Assembly: GCF_000337775.1 (NCBI RefSeq)
Contig: NZ_AOLQ01000022.1
Location: 1 to 53,742 of the forward strand
Length of the DNA: 53,742 nucleotides
Direction of reading: 5' to 3'
Source: Haloarcula vallismortis ATCC 29715
GTDB lineage: Archaea; Halobacteriota; Halobacteria; Halobacteriales; Haloarculaceae
Position numbers and translations under genes: made by a program. Below, piece by piece: positions 28,015 through 36,794 of the stretch. How positions within the stretch are numbered: the first letter of the stretch is position 1; each line of letters starts with the position of its first letter. The notes under the pieces were generated by a model that was given only the letters and a program-made list of their open reading frames with translations, was not told where the DNA came from and did not search any database.

Positions 28015-29322
28015 TTAGCCCTCGATGAAGCCGGCGGATTCGTACGCGTGGTCAACGACTTCGAACACCTGTAGCAACCCGACCGGGTCGCCGTTCTCGT
28101 CGAGATCGATGGGGCCGCTCACGCCAGTGTAGTCCACGTCCGACGGCGAGCCACCGTTTGCCAGGATTTCGTGTGCCTCCTCGTAGGTGGTCGCTTCCTC
28201 GCCTTCGGGCCGGGTCACGTCTCGGACGACTTCCATGAGCGCCGAGCCCGTGAACTCGTCCGCGGCCTCGATGGCGAGCGCGCTGACGACCACAGCGTCG
28301 TAGGCGTACGCCGACCACGACGTGGGTTCCTCGCCGAAGCGGTCCTCGAACTCCGAGACGAACGCCTGGTAGTTCTCGGCGTCCTGTGGGACGCTCGGGA
28401 CCACTGCCTTCATCCCGTTGAGACTGCCTTCCGGAGCCGATTCGAGGACTTTCGGCCCTTTGACGCTGTCGCCGCCGTACCAGGCGGCCTGATCGGTGAC
28501 ACCCAGGTCGAACGCCTCCTGAGACATCGTCGCGAACTCCGGCTGATAGGTGATGAACACCCACGCGTCGGCGTCGGTATCAGACATCGACGAGATGGTG
28601 CTGCTGTAGGAGGACTGCCCCTGGTCGTGGGGTTCGTTGTAGACGATCTCCCCGTCGAACGAATCGAGGAAGGCCTCACCGACGGACTGGCCGTAATCGT
28701 TGTTGATCCAGGCTAGCGCGGCGGACTCCTGGCCGTCGTCTTCGAGGAGCGTGGAGATCGCCTCCGCCTGTGCCTTGCCGGCTGGCGGCATCCGAAGCAG
28801 GTCCGGGAAGTTCGTCAGGTTCGGGCTAGTGCTGTTCTGGCTGATCTGGACGACGTCCGTGTTCTGGACGACGCTCTCGTGGATAGCCGTGCTGACACCG
28901 CTGCCGACGGTCCCGATGAGCAGCGGGACCTCCTCCTGATTGACCAGTGTCTGGGCTGCGCTGACGCCACCCTGACTCGTGCTCTGGTCGTCCTGCTGTG
29001 AGATCTCCAGTTCGCCACCACCGACGCCGACCGAGTTGATGTCGTCGAGCGCGATCTCTTTGCCGCGCTGGTTCCGCTGCCCGAACGCCGACAGCGAGCC
29101 GGAGAGGCTGTCTACCATTCCGATAGTATAGGTTTCGGAACCGGAGTCCGTCGAGGAGTCCGTTGATTCGCCGTCGCCGCCGTCGCTGCTGTCACCGCCG
29201 TCGCCACCATCACCGTCTTCGGGAGCACCGCCGGAACAGCCGGCGAGGCCGACGAGTCCAGCACTGGCAGCGGCTTTGATTACGCTTCGCCTGTCAATCG
29301 AACGCTTGTCATGGTCGTTCAT
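28015..29322 (-). CDS. livJ: ABC transporter substrate-binding lipoprotein (LivJ type)
   Basis: This is a 435-residue exported solute-binding protein of the type I periplasmic fold. It starts with a Tat signal, DRRSVIKAAASAGLVGLAGC, whose final Cys is a lipobox site, so the mature protein is a membrane-anchored lipoprotein. A Gly/Asp/Ser-rich linker follows. The binding domain begins at YTIGMVDSLSGSLSAFG and resembles amino-acid or amide receptors. ATG 29322 sets the Tat motif at residue about 11; an open frame upstream is not a plausible signal. The gene heads the liv operon and is divergent from the proline racemase-family gene. Confidence 0.92.
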   Translation of the reverse strand: MNDHDKRSIDRRSVIKAAASAGLVGLAGCSGGAPEDGDGGDGGDSSDGGDGESTDSSTDSGSETYTIGMVDSLSGSLSAFGQRNQRGKEIALDDINSVGVGGGELEISQQDDQSTSQGGVSAAQTLVNQEEVPLLIGTVGSGVSTAIHESVVQNTDVVQISQNSTSPNLTNFPDLLRMPPAGKAQAEAISTLLEDDGQESAALAWINNDYGQSVGEAFLDSFDGEIVYNEPHDQGQSSYSSTISSMSDTDADAWVFITYQPEFATMSQEAFDLGVTDQAAWYGGDSVKGPKVLESAPEGSLNGMKAVVPSVPQDAENYQAFVSEFEDRFGEEPTSWSAYAYDAVVVSALAIEAADEFTGSALMEVVRDVTRPEGEEATTYEEAHEILANGGSPSDVDYTGVSGPIDLDENGDPVGLLQVFEVVDHAYESAGFIEG

Positions 29323-29462
29323 GGTATACTGATATCCTTTTTCGTAAGTCCCTGTATAACCGTGTCCCCGTCCATGGTAGGCACCATGTTCTCGACGGCA
29401 TACGAGAAGCCCTAAATTAATACTTCTGGAACGCGTCTGTCGCATAGAGTATCGCTACGGCT

Positions 29463-30428
29463 ATGGAACAGACGGAGTTCACCACGGTAGACACACACAC
29501 GGGCGGGGAACCGACGCGCATCGTACTCGACGGTATCGAGGCCGACACACTCGCTGGAGCGACCGTCGAAGAGAGACGCGACCGGTTCGCAGCCACGTCC
29601 GACGACATCCGGAAGCTCCTCATGCAGGAACCCCGTGGGCATGCGGATATGTTCGGAGCGGTCCCGGTGCCGACCGACCGGGCCGATCTCGGGGTGTTCT
29701 TCATGGATACTGATGGCTATCTGGATATGTGTGGCCACGGCCTCATCGGGGTCGTGACCGCACTCATCGAGCAGGGCGAACTTCCTGAGACACCAGAGTT
29801 GACCGTCGAAACCCCCGCTGGACTGGTCGACGTGACGGCCGAGATAACTGATGGTGTCGTCCGCCGCGTTGCGTTCGAAAACGTCGACAGTTACGTCTGT
29901 GAGACGGTTACTGTCGAACAGGACGGCGACCCGGTCGCGGCTCGTATCGTCTATTCCGGGAACTATTTCGCCGTTGTCGACGCCGACACCATCGGCGTCA
30001 CGCTCGACTGTGAAGACGCTACGCAGTGTATCGGCCCCGCGCTGGAACTCCGCCGGGCAGTCAACGATGTTGCACCCAAAGACCCGCTCACCGGTTCGTC
30101 GGTGACCGTTTCTGCAGTCGAACTCACCGCCCGCGACGACCGGAGCTGTGTGGTGTTCGCCGACGGGTCCGTCGACCGCTCTCCCTGCGGAACAGGTACG
30201 TGCGCGCGACTGACGCTCCATCACGTCGACGGCGACCTCGCTACCGGCGAGCGTGTCGAAGTGACTGGTCCGGTCGGGTCGACGTTTGAGGGGTATATCA
30301 CTGACACCAGCGTCAACGACGGCGTCACCGTGACTAAGCCGGTCGTCTCGGGCACAGCACATATCACGGGCGAGCACACGTTTTACCGGACCGACGACGA
30401 TACGCTCGGCAGTTTCACGCTCACTTGA
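29463..30428 (+). CDS. Proline racemase / 4-hydroxyproline 2-epimerase family protein
   Basis: This is a 321-residue member of the proline racemase superfamily. Both catalytic cysteines are present: Cys90 in DMCGHGLIG and Cys242 in SPCGTGTCARL. That Cys/Cys pair is expected of a racemase or 4-hydroxyproline epimerase and argues against the trans-3-hydroxyproline dehydratase group, which replaces one of them. Proline versus hydroxyproline specificity cannot be settled. The context (divergent Liv importer, downstream ProDH and aldehyde dehydrogenase) suggests imported proline or hydroxyproline is converted for catabolism. Confidence 0.92.
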   Translation: MEQTEFTTVDTHTGGEPTRIVLDGIEADTLAGATVEERRDRFAATSDDIRKLLMQEPRGHADMFGAVPVPTDRADLGVFFMDTDGYLDMCGHGLIGVVTALIEQGELPETPELTVETPAGLVDVTAEITDGVVRRVAFENVDSYVCETVTVEQDGDPVAARIVYSGNYFAVVDADTIGVTLDCEDATQCIGPALELRRAVNDVAPKDPLTGSSVTVSAVELTARDDRSCVVFADGSVDRSPCGTGTCARLTLHHVDGDLATGERVEVTGPVGSTFEGYITDTSVNDGVTVTKPVVSGTAHITGEHTFYRTDDDTLGSFTLT

Positions 30429-30448
30429 TTTCAATCGATAAGAGCTGA

Positions 30449-30455
30449 TTTTTTT
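30449..30455 (+). terminator. Oligo-T terminator after epimerase gene
   Basis: Seven T residues lie about 20 bases after the stop codon at 30428. Archaeal RNA polymerase terminates at such U tracts without needing a hairpin. This would separate the epimerase transcript from the ProDH transcript. Confidence 0.5.
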
Positions 30456-30499
30456 GGTAGGGGGTGCGTTTAGGCCCATATAGTGGCGTAGTTTCGATA

Positions 30500-31336
30500 A
30501 TGATTCCGCCAATAGCGAACAACTTCGTCGCCGGGGAGACAGCGCCGGGGGCGCTCGACCACGTCGCTTCGCTCAATGACGACGGCGTCAAGGGTATCCT
30601 GAATTTGTTAGGCGAACACTACGACGAGCGCCAGCCCGCCGACGAGGACGCAGACCAGTACATCGAGTTGATAAAAGAAATCGACAGGAGCGGCCTCGAC
30701 TGCGCTATCTCGGTCAAGCCGTCCCAGATTGGCCTCGACGTTGGCGACGACATATTCGTCGAGAATCTCGAACGCATCGTCGCGGCGGGCGACGACCGCG
30801 ATGTCTTCGTCTGGGTCGATATGGAAGACTACACCACGACCGACGTGACCCTCGACGCGTACGAGCGACTCGTTACGGAACACGAGGGGGGCGTCGGCGT
30901 CTGCACGCAGGCAAACCTCAAGCGCACGCCCGAGGACCTCGAACGGCTCGCGCCTCTGCCCGGGAAGGTCCGATTGGTCAAGGGGGCCTACTCCGAGCCG
31001 GAGCGTGTCTCCTACAAAAAGAAAGAGCGCGTCAACGACGCCTATCGGGACTGTCTCGAGCTGATGTTCGAGGAGTTCGAGGGCGGCATCGGCGTCGGTA
31101 GCCACGACCCGGCGATGATAGACTACGCGAAGGACCTCCACGACGAGTACGGCACTGACTACGAGGTACAGATGCTAATGGGCGTCCGTGACGACGCACA
31201 GCGGGACCTCGCCGCAGAAGGCGTCCCGATGTGGCAGTACATCCCCTACGGCGACAAGTGGTTCTCCTACTTCTATCGGCGTGTCCGCGAGCGCAAGGAG
31301 AACGCGCTGTTCGCTGTCCGGGCCGTGCTGAGCTAA
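30500..31336 (+). CDS. Proline dehydrogenase
   Basis: This is a 278-residue FAD-binding TIM-barrel protein that oxidises L-proline to 1-pyrroline-5-carboxylate. Family motifs are VRLVKGAYSEPE (substrate and flavin contacts), VGSHDPAM and YEVQMLMGVRDDAQRDL, and the C-terminal YIPYGDKWFSYFYRRVRER carries the paired Arg residues that bind proline carboxylate. Length fits monofunctional archaeal or Gram-positive PRODH rather than PutA. ATG 30500 is preferred to ATG 30464 because the family begins IPPIANNFVAGE. It converges with an HTH-10 regulator. Confidence 0.93.
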   Translation: MIPPIANNFVAGETAPGALDHVASLNDDGVKGILNLLGEHYDERQPADEDADQYIELIKEIDRSGLDCAISVKPSQIGLDVGDDIFVENLERIVAAGDDRDVFVWVDMEDYTTTDVTLDAYERLVTEHEGGVGVCTQANLKRTPEDLERLAPLPGKVRLVKGAYSEPERVSYKKKERVNDAYRDCLELMFEEFEGGIGVGSHDPAMIDYAKDLHDEYGTDYEVQMLMGVRDDAQRDLAAEGVPMWQYIPYGDKWFSYFYRRVRERKENALFAVRAVLS

Positions 31337-31337
31337 T

Positions 31338-32054
31338 CTATTGATCCGGGTCTAACAGCTTCGCTTCCGCCTTTCTGAGGTGTTCCAGCAGCGTCGTCTT
31401 CGAAACGCCGAGTTTCGAGGCGAGTTCGCGCGTCGAGATGCCCCGCGGCCACGCGTAGTAGTCCTCCTGTCTGGCGAGTTCGAACGCTTCGCGCTGGCTG
31501 TCTGAGAGGCGGTCCATCCGTCGGAGCTGCTGCGGATTGCCGCCGCCGGCGGAGGTGATTCGCGTCACTTCGATATCGGCCGACTGTTCTTCCCGGATCT
31601 CATCGAGGAGCGACTCGGCTTCGTCGCGGGAGTCCGCGAAAAACACCGGCCAGTGCTCGCGACCATGGCGGACGCGAACCGGGTCGTTGTGGATGAATCC
31701 CCGCGAGAGAAGGCTGTCGCTGATTGTATTGTCCGGGTCGTACTCGACGAACAGTTCACGGGTCGTGTTTCCCGGCGACGAACCCGTACCAGTCGCGCCG
31801 TGACGTTCGCGCAGTTCCAGCACAGAGTCGGTCAGCGACGAGTCACGAGTCGCGTCGACAAGGTCCTCGACATCGCTAATGCTGTCGGCGTACGCCGTGA
31901 ACAGGCCCTTTACGCTACCGTTCTGTGTGTTGTACACGCCGTGAGCCAGCAAGCCGGCAGCCGTCTTGTCGGTCACTTCGAGCGTCCAGCAGTCAGGATG
32001 CCAGATGCTCAGGGTAAGCTGGAGTCCGCTGTGTTCTGATTGTGCTTTGCTCAT
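31338..32054 (-). CDS. HTH-10 (Bat-type) transcriptional regulator
   Basis: This is a 238-residue haloarchaeal regulator. An N-terminal sensory half (about 1-165, no membrane segment) is followed by the HTH_10 domain, LSDSQREAFELARQEDYYAW then GISTRELASKLGVSKTTLLE (about residues 182-230). This DNA-binding type is best known from bacterio-opsin activator Bat. Its position between proline dehydrogenase and the divergent aldehyde dehydrogenase suggests it controls this proline catabolic island, probably as an activator. It overlaps neither neighbour and is 1 bp from the ProDH stop. Confidence 0.87.
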   Translation of the reverse strand: MSKAQSEHSGLQLTLSIWHPDCWTLEVTDKTAAGLLAHGVYNTQNGSVKGLFTAYADSISDVEDLVDATRDSSLTDSVLELRERHGATGTGSSPGNTTRELFVEYDPDNTISDSLLSRGFIHNDPVRVRHGREHWPVFFADSRDEAESLLDEIREEQSADIEVTRITSAGGGNPQQLRRMDRLSDSQREAFELARQEDYYAWPRGISTRELASKLGVSKTTLLEHLRKAEAKLLDPDQ

Positions 32055-32172
32055 ACTGGGCGCCCTCCGTATGAAGGGATGCTAAGGGTAGTCACGATAT
32101 GGACGCAAATAAAGGTGCGGTTCATAAGGGAAACACCGACCATGGGAAGTAATGCCCATTTGCCGGTGATAC

Positions 32173-32197
32173 GTCAGGCCACAGTGGCCCCCCTGAC
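32173..32197. promoter_or_regulatory. Nested palindrome upstream of P5C dehydrogenase
   Basis: A 13-base palindrome, GGCCACAGTGGCC at 32177-32189, sits inside a longer inverted repeat, GTCAGG at 32173-32178 and CCTGAC at 32192-32197. It is 14 bases upstream of the TATA box at 32211, where haloarchaeal activators often bind. The HTH-10 regulator next door is the obvious candidate to bind here. Confidence 0.5.
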
Positions 32198-32210
32198 CAT
32201 GGACGGTGGA

Positions 32211-32217
32211 ACATATT
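32211..32217 (+). promoter_or_regulatory. TATA box for P5C dehydrogenase
   Basis: ACATATT lies about 30 bases before ATG 32244, so the transcript should have at most a few nucleotides of leader. A Gly-rich promoter-proximal segment follows. It also helps exclude the longer open frame beginning at 32040. Confidence 0.55.
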
Positions 32218-32243
32218 GGTGGGGGACGCGTACAGTACCTACC

Positions 32244-33767
32244 ATGAGTACAGACGACTCACGACGGCACTACATCGACGGCGAATGGACGACAGGCACA
32301 GGTGACGAAACGTTCACAAGTCAGAACCCGGCCACCGGTGAGGCACTCGCGTCGTTCCACCGCGGGACCGAAGACGATGTCGACCGCGCACTGGCCGCGG
32401 CAGAGGACGCCTACGACGAGTGGCGCTCGCTTTCGCACATCGACCGCGCGGAGTACCTCTGGGATATTTACCACGAGCTACGTGACCGCCACGAGGAACT
32501 GGGCGAAATCGTCACCATGGAGTGTGGCAAGGAGATCAGCGAAGGGCTGGCCGACGTGACGGAGTCCTGGCACATGGTCGAGTGGGCTGCCGGCAACGCC
32601 CGCCACCCCCACGGCGACGTGGTCCCCTCCGAAATCGCCAGCAAGGACGCCTATATGCGGCGCAAGCCAAAGGGCGTCGTCGGCTGTATCACCCCGTGGA
32701 ACTTCCCGGTCGCCATCCCGTTCTGGCACCTCGCCGTAACGCTGGTCGAGGGTAACACCGTCGTCTGGAAGCCCGCCGAGCAGACGCCGTGGTGTGCCCA
32801 CATCATCGCCGAGATGTTCGAGGACTCAGGCATTCCGGACGGCGTGTTCAACCTCGTGCAGGGCTACGGCGACGCCGGCAACGCCATCGTCGAAGACGAC
32901 CGCGTCGAGACGGTCCTCTTCACGGGCAGCGCCGAAGTCGGCCACAAGATCGCCTCGAAGGTCGGCGGCGAACCCGGCAAGATCGCCGCCTGCGAGATGG
33001 GCGGGAAGAACGCCGTCGTCATCACCGAAGAGGCCGACCTCGACATCGCCGTCCACTCGGCCGTGATGTCCAGCTTCAAGACGACCGGCCAGCGCTGTGT
33101 CTCCTCGGAGCGGCTCATCGTCCACGAGGACCTGTACGACGAGTTCAAAGAGCGGTTCGTCGACATCGCATCGGATATCGCCGTCGGCGACCCGCTGGAG
33201 GAGGACACCTTCATGGGCCCGCTCATCGAGGACGACCAGGTCGAGAAGTTCAAACGCTACAACGACCTCGCCCGTGAGGAGGGCGCGAACGTGCTCGTCG
33301 ACCGCGCCGACCTCGGTGCCGAAGAGATCCCCGAGGGCCACGAGGAGGGCCACTGGGTCGGCCCGTTCGTCTACGAAATCGACTATGATGAGGACCTGCG
33401 CTGTATCAACGAGGAAGTGTTTGGCCCCCACGTCGCCCTGCTGAAGTACTCGGGTGACTTCGATCGGGCGCTTGAGATGCACAACAGCGTCGACTACGGC
33501 CTCGCCGGCGCGATCATCTCAGAGGACTACCGCCAGATCAATCAGTTCCGCGACGAGGCCGAAATCGGCCTCGCGTACGGCAATCTCCCGTGTATCGGCG
33601 CGGAGGTCCACCTGCCATTCGGCGGCGTCAAGAAGTCCGGCAACGGCCTTCCGAGCGGCCGCGAGGTCATCGAGGCCGTCACCGAGCGCACCGCATGGAC
33701 ACTCAACAACTCCAAGGACATCGAGATGGCACAGGGCCTGTCGGCGGACATCATCACCGATGAGTAA
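32244..33767 (+). CDS. Aldehyde dehydrogenase, probable P5C dehydrogenase
   Basis: This is a 507-residue aldehyde dehydrogenase. The oxyanion Asn is in ITPWNFPVAIPFW (Asn153), Glu251 in CEMGGKNAVV is the general base and Cys285 in GQRCVSSERLI is the nucleophile. The C-terminal ends LPFGGVKKSGNGLPSGREVI. Family membership is certain; the assignment to 1-pyrroline-5-carboxylate (glutamate semialdehyde) is from context, because proline dehydrogenase and the HTH-10 regulator adjoin it. 2,5-dioxopentanoate dehydrogenase, used in hydroxyproline degradation, is the alternative. The start overlaps nothing; the stop overlaps the start of a 42-residue zinc-ribbon gene. Confidence 0.9.
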   Translation: MSTDDSRRHYIDGEWTTGTGDETFTSQNPATGEALASFHRGTEDDVDRALAAAEDAYDEWRSLSHIDRAEYLWDIYHELRDRHEELGEIVTMECGKEISEGLADVTESWHMVEWAAGNARHPHGDVVPSEIASKDAYMRRKPKGVVGCITPWNFPVAIPFWHLAVTLVEGNTVVWKPAEQTPWCAHIIAEMFEDSGIPDGVFNLVQGYGDAGNAIVEDDRVETVLFTGSAEVGHKIASKVGGEPGKIAACEMGGKNAVVITEEADLDIAVHSAVMSSFKTTGQRCVSSERLIVHEDLYDEFKERFVDIASDIAVGDPLEEDTFMGPLIEDDQVEKFKRYNDLAREEGANVLVDRADLGAEEIPEGHEEGHWVGPFVYEIDYDEDLRCINEEVFGPHVALLKYSGDFDRALEMHNSVDYGLAGAIISEDYRQINQFRDEAEIGLAYGNLPCIGAEVHLPFGGVKKSGNGLPSGREVIEAVTERTAWTLNNSKDIEMAQGLSADIITDE

Positions 33768-33888
33768 GTCCGTCCAGCCGCCGGAGATCGGCTCCGTTTG
33801 CCCGCGCTGTCGCGGCGAGACGACGACGGCGAAAGGCATCGAGACCTGCACCGATTGCTCGTGGGTCGGCTGCCTCGGCGCTGACTGA
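33760..33888 (+). CDS. Small zinc-ribbon protein (micro-protein), 42 aa
   Basis: This is a 42-residue protein whose ATG overlaps the aldehyde dehydrogenase stop by eight bases. Two knuckles, CPRCRGETT and CTDCSWVGC, form a single zinc-ribbon fold. Such zinc-finger micro-proteins are abundant in haloarchaea and a few have been linked to swarming or biofilm traits in Haloferax, though this one is unstudied. The coupling to an aldehyde dehydrogenase gene is a reason to look for joint expression. Confidence 0.75.
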   Translation: MSKSVQPPEIGSVCPRCRGETTTAKGIETCTDCSWVGCLGAD

Positions 33889-34010
33889 GGCGGCGACCGC
33901 GCTTTTCTGTACGGCCCCAGCGTCTGTCCCACCCCGTGTCGGGGGCCACGGACCGCATTTGCGGTCCAACTTTTCCAAACCTTAAACCTCTCCCCGTCGA
34001 AGTACCGTCT

Positions 34011-34298
34011 ATGAGCGACAACGACAGCCGAAAGAACTTGCGGATGCCGGAAGAGGACGAGGTGTTCGCCGTCGTCATGGACATGCTTGGCGCGAACCGC
34101 GTCAAGGTACGCTGTATGGACGGCGTCGAACGCACAGCCCGGATTCCGGGCAAGATGCAAAAGCGAATCTGGATACGGGAAGACGACGTTGTGCTGGTCG
34201 AGCCATGGGACTGGCAAGACGAGAAGGCCGACATCACGTGGCGCTACGAGAAACAGGACGCCGACCAGCTACGCGAGGAGGGACACATCCAGGAGTAG
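34011..34298 (+). CDS. eif1A: Translation initiation factor aIF1A
   Basis: This is a 95-residue OB-fold protein that binds the A site during start-codon selection together with aIF1. The OB strand pattern is [19 protein letters not shown], then [20 protein letters not shown], typical of aIF1A. Length is normal. A TATA-like CTTAAAC at 33981-33987 lies exactly 27 bases before ATG 34011, predicting a leaderless mRNA. It lies 41 bp upstream of rio1, a pairing found in many archaea. Confidence 0.95.
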   Translation: MSDNDSRKNLRMPEEDEVFAVVMDMLGANRVKVRCMDGVERTARIPGKMQKRIWIREDDVVLVEPWDWQDEKADITWRYEKQDADQLREEGHIQE

Positions 34299-34339
34299 CC
34301 TGATATGTATCTGGCCGCGGGCTCGACGGAGGCAAAAGC

Positions 34340-35275
34340 GTGACCGAGGGGCAGTTCGGCCTGCTCGACACTGACGACGTTGACTCGCCGGGCGACGAGT
34401 GGGAGGAAGTCGATGTCTCCGACACGGAAGCCGACCGTATCGCCCGCAAGCGGGACCGCGAATTTAGCGAGTTCCGAAAGCGAATCAAGGACGCCGACCA
34501 GTTCAAAGTCGAGGCCAGCGTCTTCGACGACGCGACCTACGGTGCGCTGTACAAGCTCGTCCAGGACGGCCACATCGACGCCTTCGGCGGGCCGATCTCG
34601 ACCGGGAAGGAGGCCAACGTCTACACGGCGCTGTCGGGCGAGACAGAGGTCGCCGTCAAGGTGTACCGCATCAACGCCTCCGACTTCAAGGACATGCGGA
34701 GCTATCTCGACGGTGACCCCCGCTTCGAGGGAATCGGCTCTGACAAAAAGAAGGTCGTCACCGCATGGGTTCGCAAGGAATCATCGAACCTCAAGCGCGC
34801 CCGCCGGGCCGGCGTCCGGACGCCGGAACCCATCGCCGTCGAGCGGAACGTCCTCGTCATGGAGTATCTCGGGACCGAAGAGGGCCGCAGCAAGCGCCTC
34901 AGCGAGGTCCACATCGAGAATCCCGAAACCGCCTACGAAGTCGTCAAGGAGTACACCCGCCGGCTGTACGACGCCGGCCTCGTCCACGGCGACCTCTCGG
35001 AATACAACATCGTCTTCCACGAGGGCCAGCTGTACATCATCGACCTCGGACAGGCGGTGACCATCCACCACCCCAACGCCGACGACTTCCTGGAACGGGA
35101 CTGTCGCAACGTCGCGAACTTCTTCGCCAGACAGGGCGTCGACGCCACGCCGGCGGAACTGCTCGCGTACGTCCGGGAGTACGCGACGCCGAAGGACAAG
35201 GACGACACCGCCCCGGGGAGCGACGACGACGCCGTCCCGCAGGGAACGCCAGCCGACCGCCGCGACGAGGAGTAG
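34340..35275 (+). CDS. rio1: RIO1-type serine/threonine kinase
   Basis: This is a 311-residue RIO1 family kinase/ATPase that acts in late maturation of the 30S subunit. The flexible P-loop is STGKEANVYTA (about residues 88-98), the ATP lysine is in VAVKVYR (Lys107), the catalytic loop is LVHGDLSEYNIVFHEG and the metal loop is IIDLGQAVTIHHPNA. The acidic C-terminal tail (about 275-311) is disordered. GTG 34340 is used; the upstream gap to aIF1A is 41 bp, so they are probably cotranscribed. Confidence 0.93.
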   Translation: MTEGQFGLLDTDDVDSPGDEWEEVDVSDTEADRIARKRDREFSEFRKRIKDADQFKVEASVFDDATYGALYKLVQDGHIDAFGGPISTGKEANVYTALSGETEVAVKVYRINASDFKDMRSYLDGDPRFEGIGSDKKKVVTAWVRKESSNLKRARRAGVRTPEPIAVERNVLVMEYLGTEEGRSKRLSEVHIENPETAYEVVKEYTRRLYDAGLVHGDLSEYNIVFHEGQLYIIDLGQAVTIHHPNADDFLERDCRNVANFFARQGVDATPAELLAYVREYATPKDKDDTAPGSDDDAVPQGTPADRRDEE

Positions 35276-35550
35276 TCGCCGACTTTCTGTCCGGCCCACT
35301 GGATGTCGGTCGGTGAGGATTTATCACCGGAGCGACGACAGACCACCACCATTAGCGGTCATGCCAGCGATCTTCCCGGAAGAGATCGCGGGACTGCGCT
35401 TCTGTTACCCGGTTCCTCACAACCCGGTCTGGCTGTGAAAACCACAGTGTGTAAGATGTTAGGTGTTGTACATCTCAGTATGGATGACCTGTCACCGCGC
35501 TACCGCTGCCGTATGAGCCGGCGCTGGCCTGTCCCGAGCAGGTGCGGCTG

Positions 35551-36600
35551 ATGGACAGCCCCCCATCTGACAGCAGTTCGGACCAGCAGGCAGCACACAC
35601 CGACGATTCGGTTTCTGACCGGCTCATCGAGGGACTGTCATCGCATGCAGTGTTCATGCTCGACGGTGATGGCACCGTCACGACCTGGCCCGACCCGGCA
35701 GCGACGCTGTACGGCTACGACCGGGACGCGACGGTCGGCCGCCACGTCGAGATGCTGTTCGCCGACCCCGAAGAAATGGAAACGGCCGTCGAGTCGCTGC
35801 TAGTGGAGGCAGCGAACGGTCCCGTCGAGACACAGCACTGGCACCGGCAGGCCGACGGATCGGTGTTCTGGGCGACCCTCTCGCTCTCGCCGCTCGGGGA
35901 CGGGGACCCGGAGGGGTTCGTCGCAGTCAGTCAGGACACGACCGAGAAACACCAGTACGACAAGATGCTCGAACGCCAGAACGACCGGCTCAAGGAGTTC
36001 ACCGATATCCTCGCCCACGACCTCCGGAGTCCGCTCAGCGTCATCTCCTCGCGAGTGCATCTGGCCCGCGAAACCGGTGACGAGGAACACCTCGACGCGC
36101 TCGAAGAGACGAGCGATAGGATGGCCCGCCTCGTCGACGACCTGCTCTCTGTTGCCGAGCAGGGTAACGTCGTCACCGACCCTGAAACGACGAACGTCAA
36201 GGACGTTGTCGACACCGCTTGGGAAGGGGCCGCCGGAACCACCGAGCGAGCCACGCTCCACTACGACACTATTAGTTCGGTGAGCGCCGACGCCGACCGC
36301 CTCATCGAACTGTTCGAGAACCTCTTTCAGAACAGCATTCGACACGGTGACGGCGCCGTTATCGTCCGCGTCGGTCCGCTAGACGGCGGCTTCTACGTCG
36401 AGGACGACGGCCCCGGCATCCCGGCCGACAATCAGGACGACGTGTTCGACCACGGCTTCACGACCGCCGAAGAGGGCAGCGGCTACGGACTCTCGATTGT
36501 CCGGACCATCGCGGGCGCACACGGCTGGGACACCATCGTTACCGACAGCGACACCGGCGGCGCGCGGTTCGAGGTTACTGGGGTTGAGTTTCTGGACTGA
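35551..36600 (+). CDS. PAS sensor histidine kinase, soluble (second copy)
   Basis: This is a 349-residue cytoplasmic histidine kinase with the same layout as the one at 22588: PAS about 25-132, HisKA with H-box DILAHDLRSPLSV (His156), and HATPase with FENLFQNSIRHG, EDDGPGIP and GSGYGLSIVRTIAGAHGW. No membrane segments and no receiver domain. The 24-residue acidic N-terminal tail is likely disordered. ATG 35551 is used rather than GTG 35542. It interrupts an otherwise translation-related neighbourhood (aIF1A, rio1, KH protein), so it probably arrived separately. Confidence 0.88.
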   Translation: MDSPPSDSSSDQQAAHTDDSVSDRLIEGLSSHAVFMLDGDGTVTTWPDPAATLYGYDRDATVGRHVEMLFADPEEMETAVESLLVEAANGPVETQHWHRQADGSVFWATLSLSPLGDGDPEGFVAVSQDTTEKHQYDKMLERQNDRLKEFTDILAHDLRSPLSVISSRVHLARETGDEEHLDALEETSDRMARLVDDLLSVAEQGNVVTDPETTNVKDVVDTAWEGAAGTTERATLHYDTISSVSADADRLIELFENLFQNSIRHGDGAVIVRVGPLDGGFYVEDDGPGIPADNQDDVFDHGFTTAEEGSGYGLSIVRTIAGAHGWDTIVTDSDTGGARFEVTGVEFLD

Positions 36601-36794
36601 CAGCAGGGTCTATGGGACGTGTTTCCGACACAGCCCTGACCGTTCACCGTCGGCGGGTGGCGAATGGAAACCACCGCTCGTGATAGCCACCACCGTTGGA
36701 CTGTCCCACAGAAGCAGAACAGCAATAAGCGACGGCCCGGTGACAACCAACGACGAGAGCCTATCACTGCGAGTCAATCGCCCGCTATCTACCG

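Noticed and set aside
35361..35438. 25-codon open frame between rio1 and the histidine kinase
   Set aside because: Too short, with no recognisable features or coupling to a neighbour.
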